NCBI RefSeq assembly: GCF_024807945.1
Contig: NZ_JANUFD010000007.1
Location: 124,001-188,000, forward strand
Source: Pseudomonas sp. JUb42
GTDB lineage: Bacteria; Pseudomonadota; Gammaproteobacteria; Pseudomonadales; Pseudomonadaceae
DNA: 64,000 nt
Direction of reading: 5' to 3'
Notes under the pieces: model-generated
Databases searched by the model: none
Told to the model about the DNA's origin: nothing
Seen by the model: only the letters and a program-made list of their open reading frames with translations
Made by a program: the position numbers and the translations under genes
Shown: one piece after another, positions 8,009-15,467 of the stretch
Position numbering within the stretch: position 1 is the first letter of the stretch
How the letters are laid out: every line of letters begins with the position of its first letter

Positions 8009-8974
8009 ATGGGCACTGTCAATTTGCGTCAAGGCCTGGCCGCTCTGTTTATCGCGGCAGTGTCCTTCGCCACCGTCACTCAGGCTCAGGCGGACACTCT
8101 GCGCATCGGTTATCAGAAATACGGCACGCTGGTGCTGCTCAAGGCCAAGGGTTCGCTGGAAAAGCGCCTCGCTGAGCAGGGCGTGCAGGTGCAATGGACC
8201 GAGTTTCCCGGTGGCCCGCAGTTGCTGGAAGGCTTGAACGTCGGCGCGATCGACTTTGGCGTTACCGGGGAAACCCCGCCGGTGTTCGCCCAGGCTGCCG
8301 GTGCCGATTTGCTTTACGTCGCGGCCGAACCGCCGGCGCCGACCAGTGAAGCGATCCTGGTACCCAAGGATTCGCCGATCACTTCGGTCAAGGATCTGAA
8401 AGGCAAGAAGGTCGTGCTCAACAAGGGCTCCAACGTTCACTACCTGCTGGTGCGGGCATTAGAAGATGCCGGACTCAAGTACAGCGATATCCAGACTGTC
8501 TTCCTGCCACCGGCTGACGCCCGTGCCGCTTTCGAGCGCGGCAGTGTCGATGCCTGGGTGATCTGGGACCCGTACCAGGCGGCCGCCGAGCAACAATTGC
8601 AGGCCCGTACCCTGCGTGACGGCACCGGTATCGTCGATAACAACCAGTTCTACCTCGCCACCAAACCCTATGCGCAACAGCATCCGAAAGTCATCCAGAC
8701 CCTGATCGACGAAGTGCGCGCCGTGGGCGAATGGTCCAAGGCCAACCCGGATGAAGTGACCCAACAGGTCGCGCCACTGCTCGGCCTGCCAACGGACATC
8801 ACCAAAATCTCGGTCAAGCGTCAGGGCTACGGTGCTTACTTCATTACCCCGCAAGTGATTGCGGCTCAGCAGAAAATCGCCGACACCTTCTACCAGCTCA
8901 AGTTGATCCCCAAGCCGCTAAGCATTGCGGACGTGATCTGGACCCCACCGGCTGCCGTGGCTAAAGCACCGTAA
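8009..8974 (+). CDS. ssuA: Aliphatic sulfonate-binding periplasmic protein SsuA
   Basis: A 321-residue solute-binding protein. A signal peptide of about 29 residues ends in TQAQA before DTLRIGYQKYGTLVLLKAKG, the typical SsuA start; FPGGPQLLEGLNVGAIDFG and VDAWVIWDPYQAAAE match the family. It binds alkanesulfonates in the periplasm. The ATG has a GGAGAG ribosome site. The stop is only 28 bp before ssuC; in P. putida the monooxygenase gene ssuD lies between them. Expression is expected under sulfate limitation, from family knowledge. Confidence 0.93.
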   Translation: MGTVNLRQGLAALFIAAVSFATVTQAQADTLRIGYQKYGTLVLLKAKGSLEKRLAEQGVQVQWTEFPGGPQLLEGLNVGAIDFGVTGETPPVFAQAAGADLLYVAAEPPAPTSEAILVPKDSPITSVKDLKGKKVVLNKGSNVHYLLVRALEDAGLKYSDIQTVFLPPADARAAFERGSVDAWVIWDPYQAAAEQQLQARTLRDGTGIVDNNQFYLATKPYAQQHPKVIQTLIDEVRAVGEWSKANPDEVTQQVAPLLGLPTDITKISVKRQGYGAYFITPQVIAAQQKIADTFYQLKLIPKPLSIADVIWTPPAAVAKAP

Positions 8975-9002
8975 CCGTTCAGACCACCAAGGAGACAACT
9001 CC

Positions 9003-9788
9003 ATGAGTCAACGCATCATTCACCGGCTGGCGCCCTGGGCGCTGCCCATCCTGTTGTTGCTGGTCTGGCAGCTGTCGGTCAGCGCCGGCTGGCTGTCCAC
9101 GCGCATCCTGCCGGCACCCAGTGCCGTGGTCGCGGCGGGTGTGCAACTGGTGGTCAGTGGTGATATCTGGGCGCATCTGGCGATCAGCAGCTGGCGCGCG
9201 GCAATCGGCTTCGCCATCGGTGGCGGGATCGGTCTGGTACTGGGCTTTATCACCGGCCTGTCGAAGTGGGGCGAGCGCCTGCTGGACAGCTCGGTGCAAA
9301 TGATTCGCAACGTGCCACACCTGGCGCTGATCCCGTTGGTGATCCTGTGGTTCGGCATCGACGAGAGCGCGAAAATTTTCCTGGTCGCCCTGGGCACGCT
9401 GTTCCCGATCTACCTCAACACCTATCACGGCATTCGCAATATCGATCCAGCTCTGGTGGAGATGTCGCGCAGTTATGGCCTGTCCGGCTTTGCGCTGTTC
9501 TGGCATGTGATCCTGCCGGGCGCCTTGCCTTCGATTCTGGTCGGCGTGCGCTTTGCCCTGGGCTTCATGTGGCTGACGCTGATCGTTGCGGAGACCATTT
9601 CCGCCAGCTCCGGTATCGGTTATCTGGCCATGAACGCTCGTGAATTCCTGCAGACCGATGTGGTGGTTCTGGCAATTGTCCTCTACGCGATCCTCGGCAA
9701 GCTGGCTGACCTGGCAGCCCGGGGTCTGGAACGTGTGTGCCTGCGCTGGCATCCGGCCTATCAAGTTCACAAAGGCGGTGCCGCATGA
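9003..9788 (+). CDS. ssuC: Aliphatic sulfonate ABC transporter permease SsuC
   Basis: A 261-residue inner-membrane permease with about six membrane segments. The coupling loop is visible as [21 protein letters not shown] near residues 155-175, followed by [21 protein letters not shown], as in SsuC. The ribosome site AAGGAG precedes ATG 9003. It overlaps ssuB by four bases (ATGA at 9785-9788), and works with SsuA and SsuB. Paralogous to tauC at 2236-3084 but clearly divergent from it. Confidence 0.93.
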   Translation: MSQRIIHRLAPWALPILLLLVWQLSVSAGWLSTRILPAPSAVVAAGVQLVVSGDIWAHLAISSWRAAIGFAIGGGIGLVLGFITGLSKWGERLLDSSVQMIRNVPHLALIPLVILWFGIDESAKIFLVALGTLFPIYLNTYHGIRNIDPALVEMSRSYGLSGFALFWHVILPGALPSILVGVRFALGFMWLTLIVAETISASSGIGYLAMNAREFLQTDVVVLAIVLYAILGKLADLAARGLERVCLRWHPAYQVHKGGAA

Positions 9789-10597
9789 GCAGTCTGAAAC
9801 AGCAACCGCCGCACTTGCTGCGCGGTATCCCGCTGGCGGTACATGGCCTGAAGAAAACCTTCGGCAATCGGGAAGTGCTCAAGGACATCGACCTGCATAT
9901 TCCCGCCGGGCAATTCGTCGCCGTGGTCGGTCGTAGCGGCTGCGGCAAGAGCACGCTGTTGCGCCTGCTGGCCGGGCTCGACAAGCCGACGACGGGCGAA
10001 TTACTGGCCGGTTCCGCACCGCTCAGCGATGCCCGCGAAGACACCCGGCTGATGTTCCAAGAGGCACGCCTGCTGCCGTGGAAACGCATTATCGACAACG
10101 TCGGCCTGGGCCTGAGTGGCGATTGGCGTGGTCAAGCCATGGATGCGCTTGAAGCCGTCGGCCTGGCCGAGCGCGCCAATGAATGGCCTGCGGCGCTGTC
10201 GGGTGGGCAGAAGCAACGTGTAGCCTTGGCCCGCGCCCTGATTCACAAACCGCGTCTGTTGCTGCTCGACGAACCTCTCGGCGCTCTCGATGCCCTGACT
10301 CGCATCGAGATGCAGCAACTGATCGAGAGCCTGTGGCGCAAACATGGCTTCACGGTCCTGCTGGTCACCCATGACGTCAGCGAAGCGGTCGCCATTGCCG
10401 ACCGGGTGATCCTGATCGAAGAGGGCCGTATCGGCCTGGACCTTGTCGTCGAATTGCCACGCCCGCGGGCCCGGGGTTCACATCGCCTGGCCGCACTGGA
10501 AACCGAAGTACTCAACCGCGTGCTCTCGTTGCCGGGAGCGCCACCGGAACCCGAACCGACTTCACCCCTGCCCACGCAATTGCGTTGGGCCAATTAA
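9785..10597 (+). CDS. ssuB: Aliphatic sulfonate ABC transporter ATPase SsuB
   Basis: A 270-residue ATPase with Walker [10 protein letters not shown] at residues 49-57, Q-loop [11 protein letters not shown], signature [15 protein letters not shown], Walker [13 protein letters not shown] and switch histidine [19 protein letters not shown] is typical of SsuB. The start at 9785 overlaps the ssuC stop (ATGA), which decides it over an upstream in-frame start inside ssuC. A proline-rich C-terminal extension of about 25 residues follows the core domain. It energises SsuC. Confidence 0.93.
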   Translation: MSSLKQQPPHLLRGIPLAVHGLKKTFGNREVLKDIDLHIPAGQFVAVVGRSGCGKSTLLRLLAGLDKPTTGELLAGSAPLSDAREDTRLMFQEARLLPWKRIIDNVGLGLSGDWRGQAMDALEAVGLAERANEWPAALSGGQKQRVALARALIHKPRLLLLDEPLGALDALTRIEMQQLIESLWRKHGFTVLLVTHDVSEAVAIADRVILIEEGRIGLDLVVELPRPRARGSHRLAALETEVLNRVLSLPGAPPEPEPTSPLPTQLRWAN

Positions 10598-10624
10598 CTC
10601 CCTATCGCAAACAGGAAGACTCTC

Positions 10625-10840
10625 ATGACTATCAAAGCCATCAACGTACGCAACCAGTTCAAAGGCACTATCAAGGAAATCGTCACCGGCGACGTACTGT
10701 CCGAAATCGACGTACAGACCGCTTCCGGCATCGTCACTTCCGTGATCACCACCCGCTCGGTCAAAGAGCTGGAATTGGTGGTTGGCAGCGAAGTAATTGC
10801 CTTCGTGAAATCCACCGAAGTCTCCATCGCCAAGCTGTAA
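10625..10840 (+). CDS. ssuF: SsuF, small molybdopterin-binding (TOBE/Mop) protein
   Basis: A 71-residue single Mop/TOBE domain (MTIKAINVRNQFKGTIKEI, then ITTRSVKELELVVGSEVIAF and KSTEVSIAKL), the size of molbindin-type proteins. In P. putida ssuF is the last gene of the sulfonate operon and is needed for growth on some organosulfur compounds, though its exact role is unclear. It lies 27 bp after ssuB with an AGGAAG ribosome site and is followed directly by a terminator, closing the ssuA-C-B-F unit. Confidence 0.9.
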   Translation: MTIKAINVRNQFKGTIKEIVTGDVLSEIDVQTASGIVTSVITTRSVKELELVVGSEVIAFVKSTEVSIAKL

Positions 10841-10856
10841 GCGATGGCAATACAAC

Positions 10857-10889
10857 AACCCCGGACGGTGGAAGCCCTCCGGGGTTTTT
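10857..10889 (+). terminator. Rho-independent terminator of the ssu operon
   Basis: AACCCCGGA, 12-nt loop, TCCGGGGTT then TTTT, 16 bp after ssuF. Confidence 0.9.
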
Positions 10890-10903
10890 GCTGTGTGTGC
10901 AAA

Positions 10904-10923
10904 ACCTAGCAGTTCTGCTAGGT
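10904..10923. promoter_or_regulatory. Perfect 20-bp palindrome upstream of the mini-Rhs gene
   Basis: ACCTAGCAG, TT, CTGCTAGGT: a 9-bp perfect stem with a 2-base centre, about 60 bp upstream of the mini-Rhs start and beyond the ssu terminator. There is no T-tract, so an operator or an RNA hairpin in the Rhs leader is more likely than a terminator. Confidence 0.5.
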
Positions 10924-10980
10924 ATACAGCGGTTGGAGTCAGCGGGATGATGAGCCTGTACTGATTGTCCGGAGCACGCC

Positions 10981-12090
10981 ATGGCGCCTTCCTCATGCCG
11001 TTACAGCTACGATCCCCTCGACCGGCTGGCGAGCGCTTCGCCGGTGGGCGAAGCGCCGATTGCGCGTTTTTACCAGAAAAGCCGTCTGGCGACGGAAGTT
11101 CAGGGGGCGTTGCTGCGTACGGTCTTTCAGCATGACGATCAGTTGCTGGCTCAGCAGCAACGCTCGGACGGGAATAGCGAAACCAGTTTGCTGGTGACGG
11201 ATCAGCAGCGCTCGTTGTTGAAGCGTACGGATACTGTCGAAAGCGAGTCGCTGGCCTATACCGCCTATGGTCATCTTCCGGCGGACAGTGGTTTGAATGC
11301 CTTGCTGGGTTTCAGCGGCGAGCGACGCGATGTAGTTACCGGGCATTATTTGCTGGGGAATGGTTATCGGGCTTTTAATCCGGTGCTGATGCGGTTTAAT
11401 AGCCCGGACAGTTTGAGCCCGTTTGGTGAGGGTGGATTGAATGCGTATGCGTATTGTCAGGGGGATCCGGTTAATTATCGGGATCCGACGGGACATATTA
11501 AGTTAAGTATTTTTATGAGCCGACGCCGCGCAGTAAGGACCTCATACAAGCCGTATTCTTCACGCCCTTCAAGAAATGTTCGGGCATCGACTGACACTCA
11601 AACAACTCTTTCGCAGGTTAGTGGGCAGGCAGGCAGCTCCTCCGGTAGCGTTGGCTCGCTTTTGGGATCTGGGGAGAAAAATCCTAGAGGTGAAAACGGT
11701 GTCATCGCCGCTGCATCTACGTCATCATTTCCAACGGGTAATGGTTCGTCAGTTCAGGTTGGTTCAGGGATATTAAACCAGCAAAGCCGTAGGCAAATTC
11801 GGAATGAATTGGAGGCCTATATGGGGATGAATATAGAGGAGAAAAACTATTCTCCGGCAATGAACTTTGAGCTTAAGCGGAAGCAGTTATATACAGTTAT
11901 CAGTCATAGTCGAATGTTGAAAGAGCATTATGAGGGGGCGATTTCCAGTGGTCTTTATCCGAAGTATATTAGTAGTTATAACTATCAGCGTGGCCACTAT
12001 GCAAAAGTGGAAACACATTGGACTGGATTGGCGCAGGATTACTTAGCCTCCTTTACGAGTACTGCTGCTCGGGTGCGTGCTCCAAGATAA
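10981..12090 (+). CDS. Orphan mini-Rhs protein with RHS-associated core and variable C-terminal domain
   Basis: A 369-residue protein. Residues 1-105 hold degenerate YD/RHS-like sequence (YDPLDRLASASP); residues 106-172 form the RHS-associated core, with LLGFSGERRDVVTGHYLLGNG and the closing DPVNYRDPTGH. Residues 173-369 are unrelated to the core: a Ser/Gly-rich linker, then a charged domain with no recognised fold, encoded by visibly AT-richer DNA with rare codons (ATA, AGT, TAT). In large Rhs and TcC proteins the segment after the core is an interchangeable toxin. The short form lacks the shell repeats needed to encapsulate a toxin. No secretion signal and no immunity-sized gene follow. It may be a toxin-tail cassette, a degenerate remnant or a stand-alone effector. 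Confidence 0.8.
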   Translation: MAPSSCRYSYDPLDRLASASPVGEAPIARFYQKSRLATEVQGALLRTVFQHDDQLLAQQQRSDGNSETSLLVTDQQRSLLKRTDTVESESLAYTAYGHLPADSGLNALLGFSGERRDVVTGHYLLGNGYRAFNPVLMRFNSPDSLSPFGEGGLNAYAYCQGDPVNYRDPTGHIKLSIFMSRRRAVRTSYKPYSSRPSRNVRASTDTQTTLSQVSGQAGSSSGSVGSLLGSGEKNPRGENGVIAAASTSSFPTGNGSSVQVGSGILNQQSRRQIRNELEAYMGMNIEEKNYSPAMNFELKRKQLYTVISHSRMLKEHYEGAISSGLYPKYISSYNYQRGHYAKVETHWTGLAQDYLASFTSTAARVRAPR

Positions 12091-12166
12091 ACGACTACTA
12101 AGGATGGCTCGCTTATAAACTACCCAGTTAGCCAGCCTGTCGTTGTGCCAGGCGGGCGCGGTGCGC

Positions 12167-12793
12167 TCACCGTTTCGGCAAAAACGGCGGCAAATACAAA
12201 CACATATAAGCATCAAACACGCGCATGCCTTCCTCCGCCATACGCGGTGTGATCTGTTCATGCAGTTGCATCGAGCGCGCGTAGACCCGGTCACCCAGTT
12301 CCATGGCCAGCGCGAATACGTCGACGTCATCGGGCAGGACCGGTAGCTGGAAGTGTCGGTCGAAAACTTCGAACATCAGGTGGCCCAGCTCGATATCGTG
12401 CTGGCGGTCGGCCTGGTTCACTTCGGTCAGGCCGTGCTGCGCGAGGATCAACTGGCGGGCGGCAGCATCGTCGTTGTAGATCTTCAGCATGCGCATTTCG
12501 ACGATGCGCGACAGGTCGCGCCAGCTGTGCAGGGTGTCGTGATCCACCGGGGCCTGGAGGCTGGCGCGAAAGGCTGCATGCACGTCGGCGGTCAGGGCTT
12601 CGAGCATCGCCGGGACACTGGCGAAAAAGTGGTAAACCGACGACGGCGGGATCTGTGCCCGCTCGGCCACGCTGTAGATCGACAGACTGGCCACGCCCTC
12701 GGCGGCAAGCAGCTCGCGTGCGGCATCGAGGATCGAGTCGATCCTGGCCTGGCTGCGGGCGCGGGGTTTGCGAGGTGTGGCGGGGCGGGGCAT
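12167..12793 (-). CDS. TetR-family transcriptional regulator
   Basis: A 208-residue regulator. Residues 15-60 form a TetR helix-turn-helix (ARIDSILDAARELLAAEG, then AERAQIPPSSVYHFFASVPAM); the C-terminal part is a ligand-binding helical domain. The start at 12793 (MPRPATPRKPRARS) was chosen because a basic tail directly before the DNA-binding domain is usual; an upstream in-frame start would run into a REPIN. It lies downstream of, and convergent with, the mini-Rhs gene, and no adjacent divergent target is obvious. The ligand and regulon are unknown. Confidence 0.85.
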   Translation of the reverse strand: MPRPATPRKPRARSQARIDSILDAARELLAAEGVASLSIYSVAERAQIPPSSVYHFFASVPAMLEALTADVHAAFRASLQAPVDHDTLHSWRDLSRIVEMRMLKIYNDDAAARQLILAQHGLTEVNQADRQHDIELGHLMFEVFDRHFQLPVLPDDVDVFALAMELGDRVYARSMQLHEQITPRMAEEGMRVFDAYMCLYLPPFLPKR

Positions 12794-12835
12794 GGCTGCT
12801 CTCCATAGGGGATGGCAGGCATTGTATCTAATTGT

Positions 12836-12919
12836 TGGAGCGAGGCTTGCCCGCGAAACATGCGTCACGGTTTCTCAGCCAAAGCGCGTTAGCGTTCTTC
12901 GCGGGCAAGCCTCGCTCCA
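12836..12919. repeat. REPIN-like inverted pair, 'GGAGCGAGGCTTGCCCGCGAA' class
   Basis: TGGAGCGAGGCTTGCCCGCG on the left is mirrored by CGCGGGCAAGCCTCGCTCCA on the right. It recurs at 27429, and as a variant at 57122. Confidence 0.9.
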
Positions 12920-12950
12920 GCGAATGCGCTGGGAAGCGTTACTCTCATAC

Positions 12951-12984
12951 AAAAAAACGCCGCAACCCTTCCAGGCTGCGGCGT
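12951..12984 (-). terminator. Rho-independent terminator of spuI
   Basis: Read on the minus strand: ACGCCGCA, a 12-nt loop, TGCGGCGT followed by a run of T residues, about 20 bp after the spuI stop. Confidence 0.9.
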
Positions 12985-13003
12985 CCTTGTACTACACCCC
13001 GAA

Positions 13004-14380
13004 TCAAACGGTATGCAGATACCAGTTGTACTCAAGGTCGGAGATGGAGTGTTCGAACTCTTCCAGCTCACTTTCCTTACAGGCGACAAAGATATCGATG
13101 TATTTCGGATCGATGTACTTGGCCATTACTTCACTGTCGTCCAGCTCGCGCAGGGCATCGCGCAGGTTGTTTGGCAGGCTTTGCTCGTTTTGCTCGTAGG
13201 AGTTGCCCGAGACCGGCGCGCCAGGCTCGATCTTGTTGGTCAGGCCGTGATGCACCCCTGCCAGCACAGATGCCATCAGCAGATACGGGTTGGCATCGGC
13301 ACCGGCAACCCGGTGTTCGATACGCACGGCATCGGCTGAACCTGTTGGCACACGTACAGCAACCGTGCGGTTATCCAGGCCCCAGCTTGGCGAATTTGGC
13401 ACGTAGAACTGAGCACCGAACCGGCGATACGAGTTGACGTTCGGGCAAAGGAACGCCATCTGCGCCGGTAGGGTCTCGAGCACACCGCCGATCGCATGAC
13501 GTAATGCGGCGTTCTGCTCGGGATCCTCGCTGGTGAAGATGTTCTTGCCATCGCGATCCAGGATCGAGATGTGGACATGCAGACCATTACCTGCCTGACC
13601 CGGATAGGGCTTGGCCATGAAGGTCGTGTCCATTTCGTGGTCGTAGGCGATGTTCTTGATCAGGCGCTTGAGCAGGACCGCATAGTCGCAGGCCTTGATC
13701 GCATCGGCGACGTGGTGCAGGTTCACTTCGAACTGCGCCGGAGCACTTTCCTTGACGATTGCGTCGGCCGGGATGCCTTGTTCCTTGGCACCTTCCAGAA
13801 TGTCCTGGAGGCAGTCGACGTATTCGTCGAGGTCGTCGATCAGGTAGACCTGTGTCGAGTGCGGGCGTTTGCCTGAGATAGGCGAGCGGGGCGGTTGTGG
13901 GCGGCCGTTCACATTCTCCTGGTCGATCAGGTAGAACTCCAGCTCGAAGGCGGCGCAGATGGTCAGGCCCATGTCATCGAACTTGCTCACCACTTGACGC
14001 AGGACTTCACGCGGGTCGGCGAAGAAGGGCGTGCCTTCCAGTTCGTGCATGGTCATCAGCAGTTGCGCGGTAGGGCGTTTCTGCCAGGGTTCGTTGCACA
14101 GGGTGTCGGGGATCGGATAACAGATTCGGTCAGCATCACCGATATCCAGGCCCAGACCGGTGCTTTCCACCGTCGAACCGTTGATATCCAGGGCAAATAA
14201 AGAGGCCGGCAGGTTGATGCCTTTCTCGTAAACCTTGTGGAGGCTGGTGCGTTCAATGCGCTTGCCGCGCACCACACCATTCATATCCGCAATCAGAAGG
14301 TCAACGTACAGAACCTCAGGATGTTCCTTAAGGAACGCGTTCGCTTCGTTGAGCTGAACGGCACGCGGGGGTACCGACAT
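13004..14380 (-). CDS. spuI: Gamma-glutamylpolyamine synthetase (glutamine synthetase-like) SpuI
   Basis: A 458-residue glutamine-synthetase-fold enzyme that ligates glutamate to polyamines with ATP, the first step of the gamma-glutamyl putrescine route. GS landmarks are present: FELEFYLID near residues 143-151, the ATP/metal segment NGLHVHIS, and NRTVAVRVPTG with EHRVAGADANPYL near residues 335-365. No adenylylation-type C-terminus is seen, in keeping with the PuuA/PauA subgroup. It is divergent from spuA, the same arrangement as spuI-spuABCDEFGH in P. aeruginosa. A second GS-like gene (spuB) lies across the divergent promoter; which polyamine each prefers cannot be told here. Confidence 0.9.
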   Translation of the reverse strand: MSVPPRAVQLNEANAFLKEHPEVLYVDLLIADMNGVVRGKRIERTSLHKVYEKGINLPASLFALDINGSTVESTGLGLDIGDADRICYPIPDTLCNEPWQKRPTAQLLMTMHELEGTPFFADPREVLRQVVSKFDDMGLTICAAFELEFYLIDQENVNGRPQPPRSPISGKRPHSTQVYLIDDLDEYVDCLQDILEGAKEQGIPADAIVKESAPAQFEVNLHHVADAIKACDYAVLLKRLIKNIAYDHEMDTTFMAKPYPGQAGNGLHVHISILDRDGKNIFTSEDPEQNAALRHAIGGVLETLPAQMAFLCPNVNSYRRFGAQFYVPNSPSWGLDNRTVAVRVPTGSADAVRIEHRVAGADANPYLLMASVLAGVHHGLTNKIEPGAPVSGNSYEQNEQSLPNNLRDALRELDDSEVMAKYIDPKYIDIFVACKESELEEFEHSISDLEYNWYLHTV

Positions 14381-14537
14381 GATGCAACACCTTTGTTGTT
14401 GAAAATATCAATCATCGAGTCTTGCGGGTTTCAGTCAATCCGAAAGGCCCGATGAAGTCAAGAGAGCCTCGTTTTGCCCTAAAAGGGCGCCAAAAGGCCG
14501 TTTTTGCTGCAAATTAGGGCGATTATGGGCTGTGTTA

Positions 14538-14552
14538 TGGCTTGGGAACTGC
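14538..14552 (+). promoter_or_regulatory. Possible sigma-54 promoter upstream of spuA
   Basis: TGGCTTGGGAACTGC has GG and GC elements separated by exactly 10 bp, as required for -24/-12 promoters, and matches TGGC at -24 and TGC at -12 but not the full consensus. It lies about 108 bp upstream of the spuA start. Weak by-eye call; polyamine catabolism in Pseudomonas is under CbrAB/NtrBC-type control, which would fit. Confidence 0.35.
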
Positions 14553-14659
14553 GGGCTTGAGCGGGCTGTGTTCTATTTTTTACGGGGGTGTTGTGTAAAA
14601 AAATGAACAAGGCTAAGCTCGATTTAGACCCAAAACAGCAATAATGCCGGAGGGGTTTC

Positions 14660-15433
14660 ATGTCTCGCTTGCCATTGATAGGCGTCACTTCATGCACGAA
14701 GCAGATCGGTGATCACGCTTATCACATCAGTGGCGACAAGTATGTCCGCGCGGTAGCCGTAGCTGCCGGGGGCCTGCCGCTGATCCTGCCCTCACTGGGC
14801 CCGTTGCTCGATCCCTCCGAAATTCTTGCAAGCCTCGATGGACTGTTGTTCACCGGCTCGCCTTCCAATGTTGAACCCTATCACTATAGTGGTCCTGCCA
14901 GCGCACCGGGAACTGCTCATGATCCTGCACGCGACAGCACCACCTTACCGCTAATTCGTGACGCCGTGGCGGCGGGTGTGCCTGTTTTGGGCATTTGCCG
15001 CGGGTTTCAGGAATTAAATGTCGCCTTGGGCGGCAGTCTGCATCAGCGTGTTCATGAAACCGGAACCTTCATGGACCATCGTGAGCCGGACAATGAACCG
15101 GTCGAAGTCCAGTACGCACCCAGTCATCCCATGCACATTCAGCCCGGCGGCCTGCTTGAATCCTTTGGCCTGCCCGCTGAAATTGCAGTCAATTCGATCC
15201 ATGGGCAGGGCATCGAGCGCCTGGCGCCGCCCCTGCGTGTGGAAGCGACTGCGCCTGACGGTCTGATTGAAGCCGTATCGCTGCAAGGCGGCGCTTTTGT
15301 CCTGGGGGTGCAATGGCACCCGGAATGGCAAGTCACCGACAATCCCCACTACCTGGCGATTTTCCAGGCCTTTGGCGATGCCTGCCGAAAGCGGGCAAGA
15401 CAACGAGACGCCGATGCGTCAAAAAACGCCTGA
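14660..15433 (+). CDS. spuA: Gamma-glutamyl-GABA hydrolase family protein SpuA
   Basis: A 257-residue class I glutamine-amidotransferase-like hydrolase (PuuD type) that splits gamma-glutamyl-GABA or related products to release glutamate. The catalytic triad is visible: Cys113 in VLGICRGFQELN, and His220 and Glu222 in GVQWHPEW. GDKYVRAVAVAAGGLPLILP at the N-terminus is typical. The ribosome site is GGAGGG before ATG 14660. First gene of the spuABCDEFGH operon. The 279-bp gap to spuI holds the divergent promoters. Confidence 0.92.
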   Translation: MSRLPLIGVTSCTKQIGDHAYHISGDKYVRAVAVAAGGLPLILPSLGPLLDPSEILASLDGLLFTGSPSNVEPYHYSGPASAPGTAHDPARDSTTLPLIRDAVAAGVPVLGICRGFQELNVALGGSLHQRVHETGTFMDHREPDNEPVEVQYAPSHPMHIQPGGLLESFGLPAEIAVNSIHGQGIERLAPPLRVEATAPDGLIEAVSLQGGAFVLGVQWHPEWQVTDNPHYLAIFQAFGDACRKRARQRDADASKNA

Positions 15434-15467
15434 TCCGCGGATCAGGAAATGACCCCCTGAGGTATTT

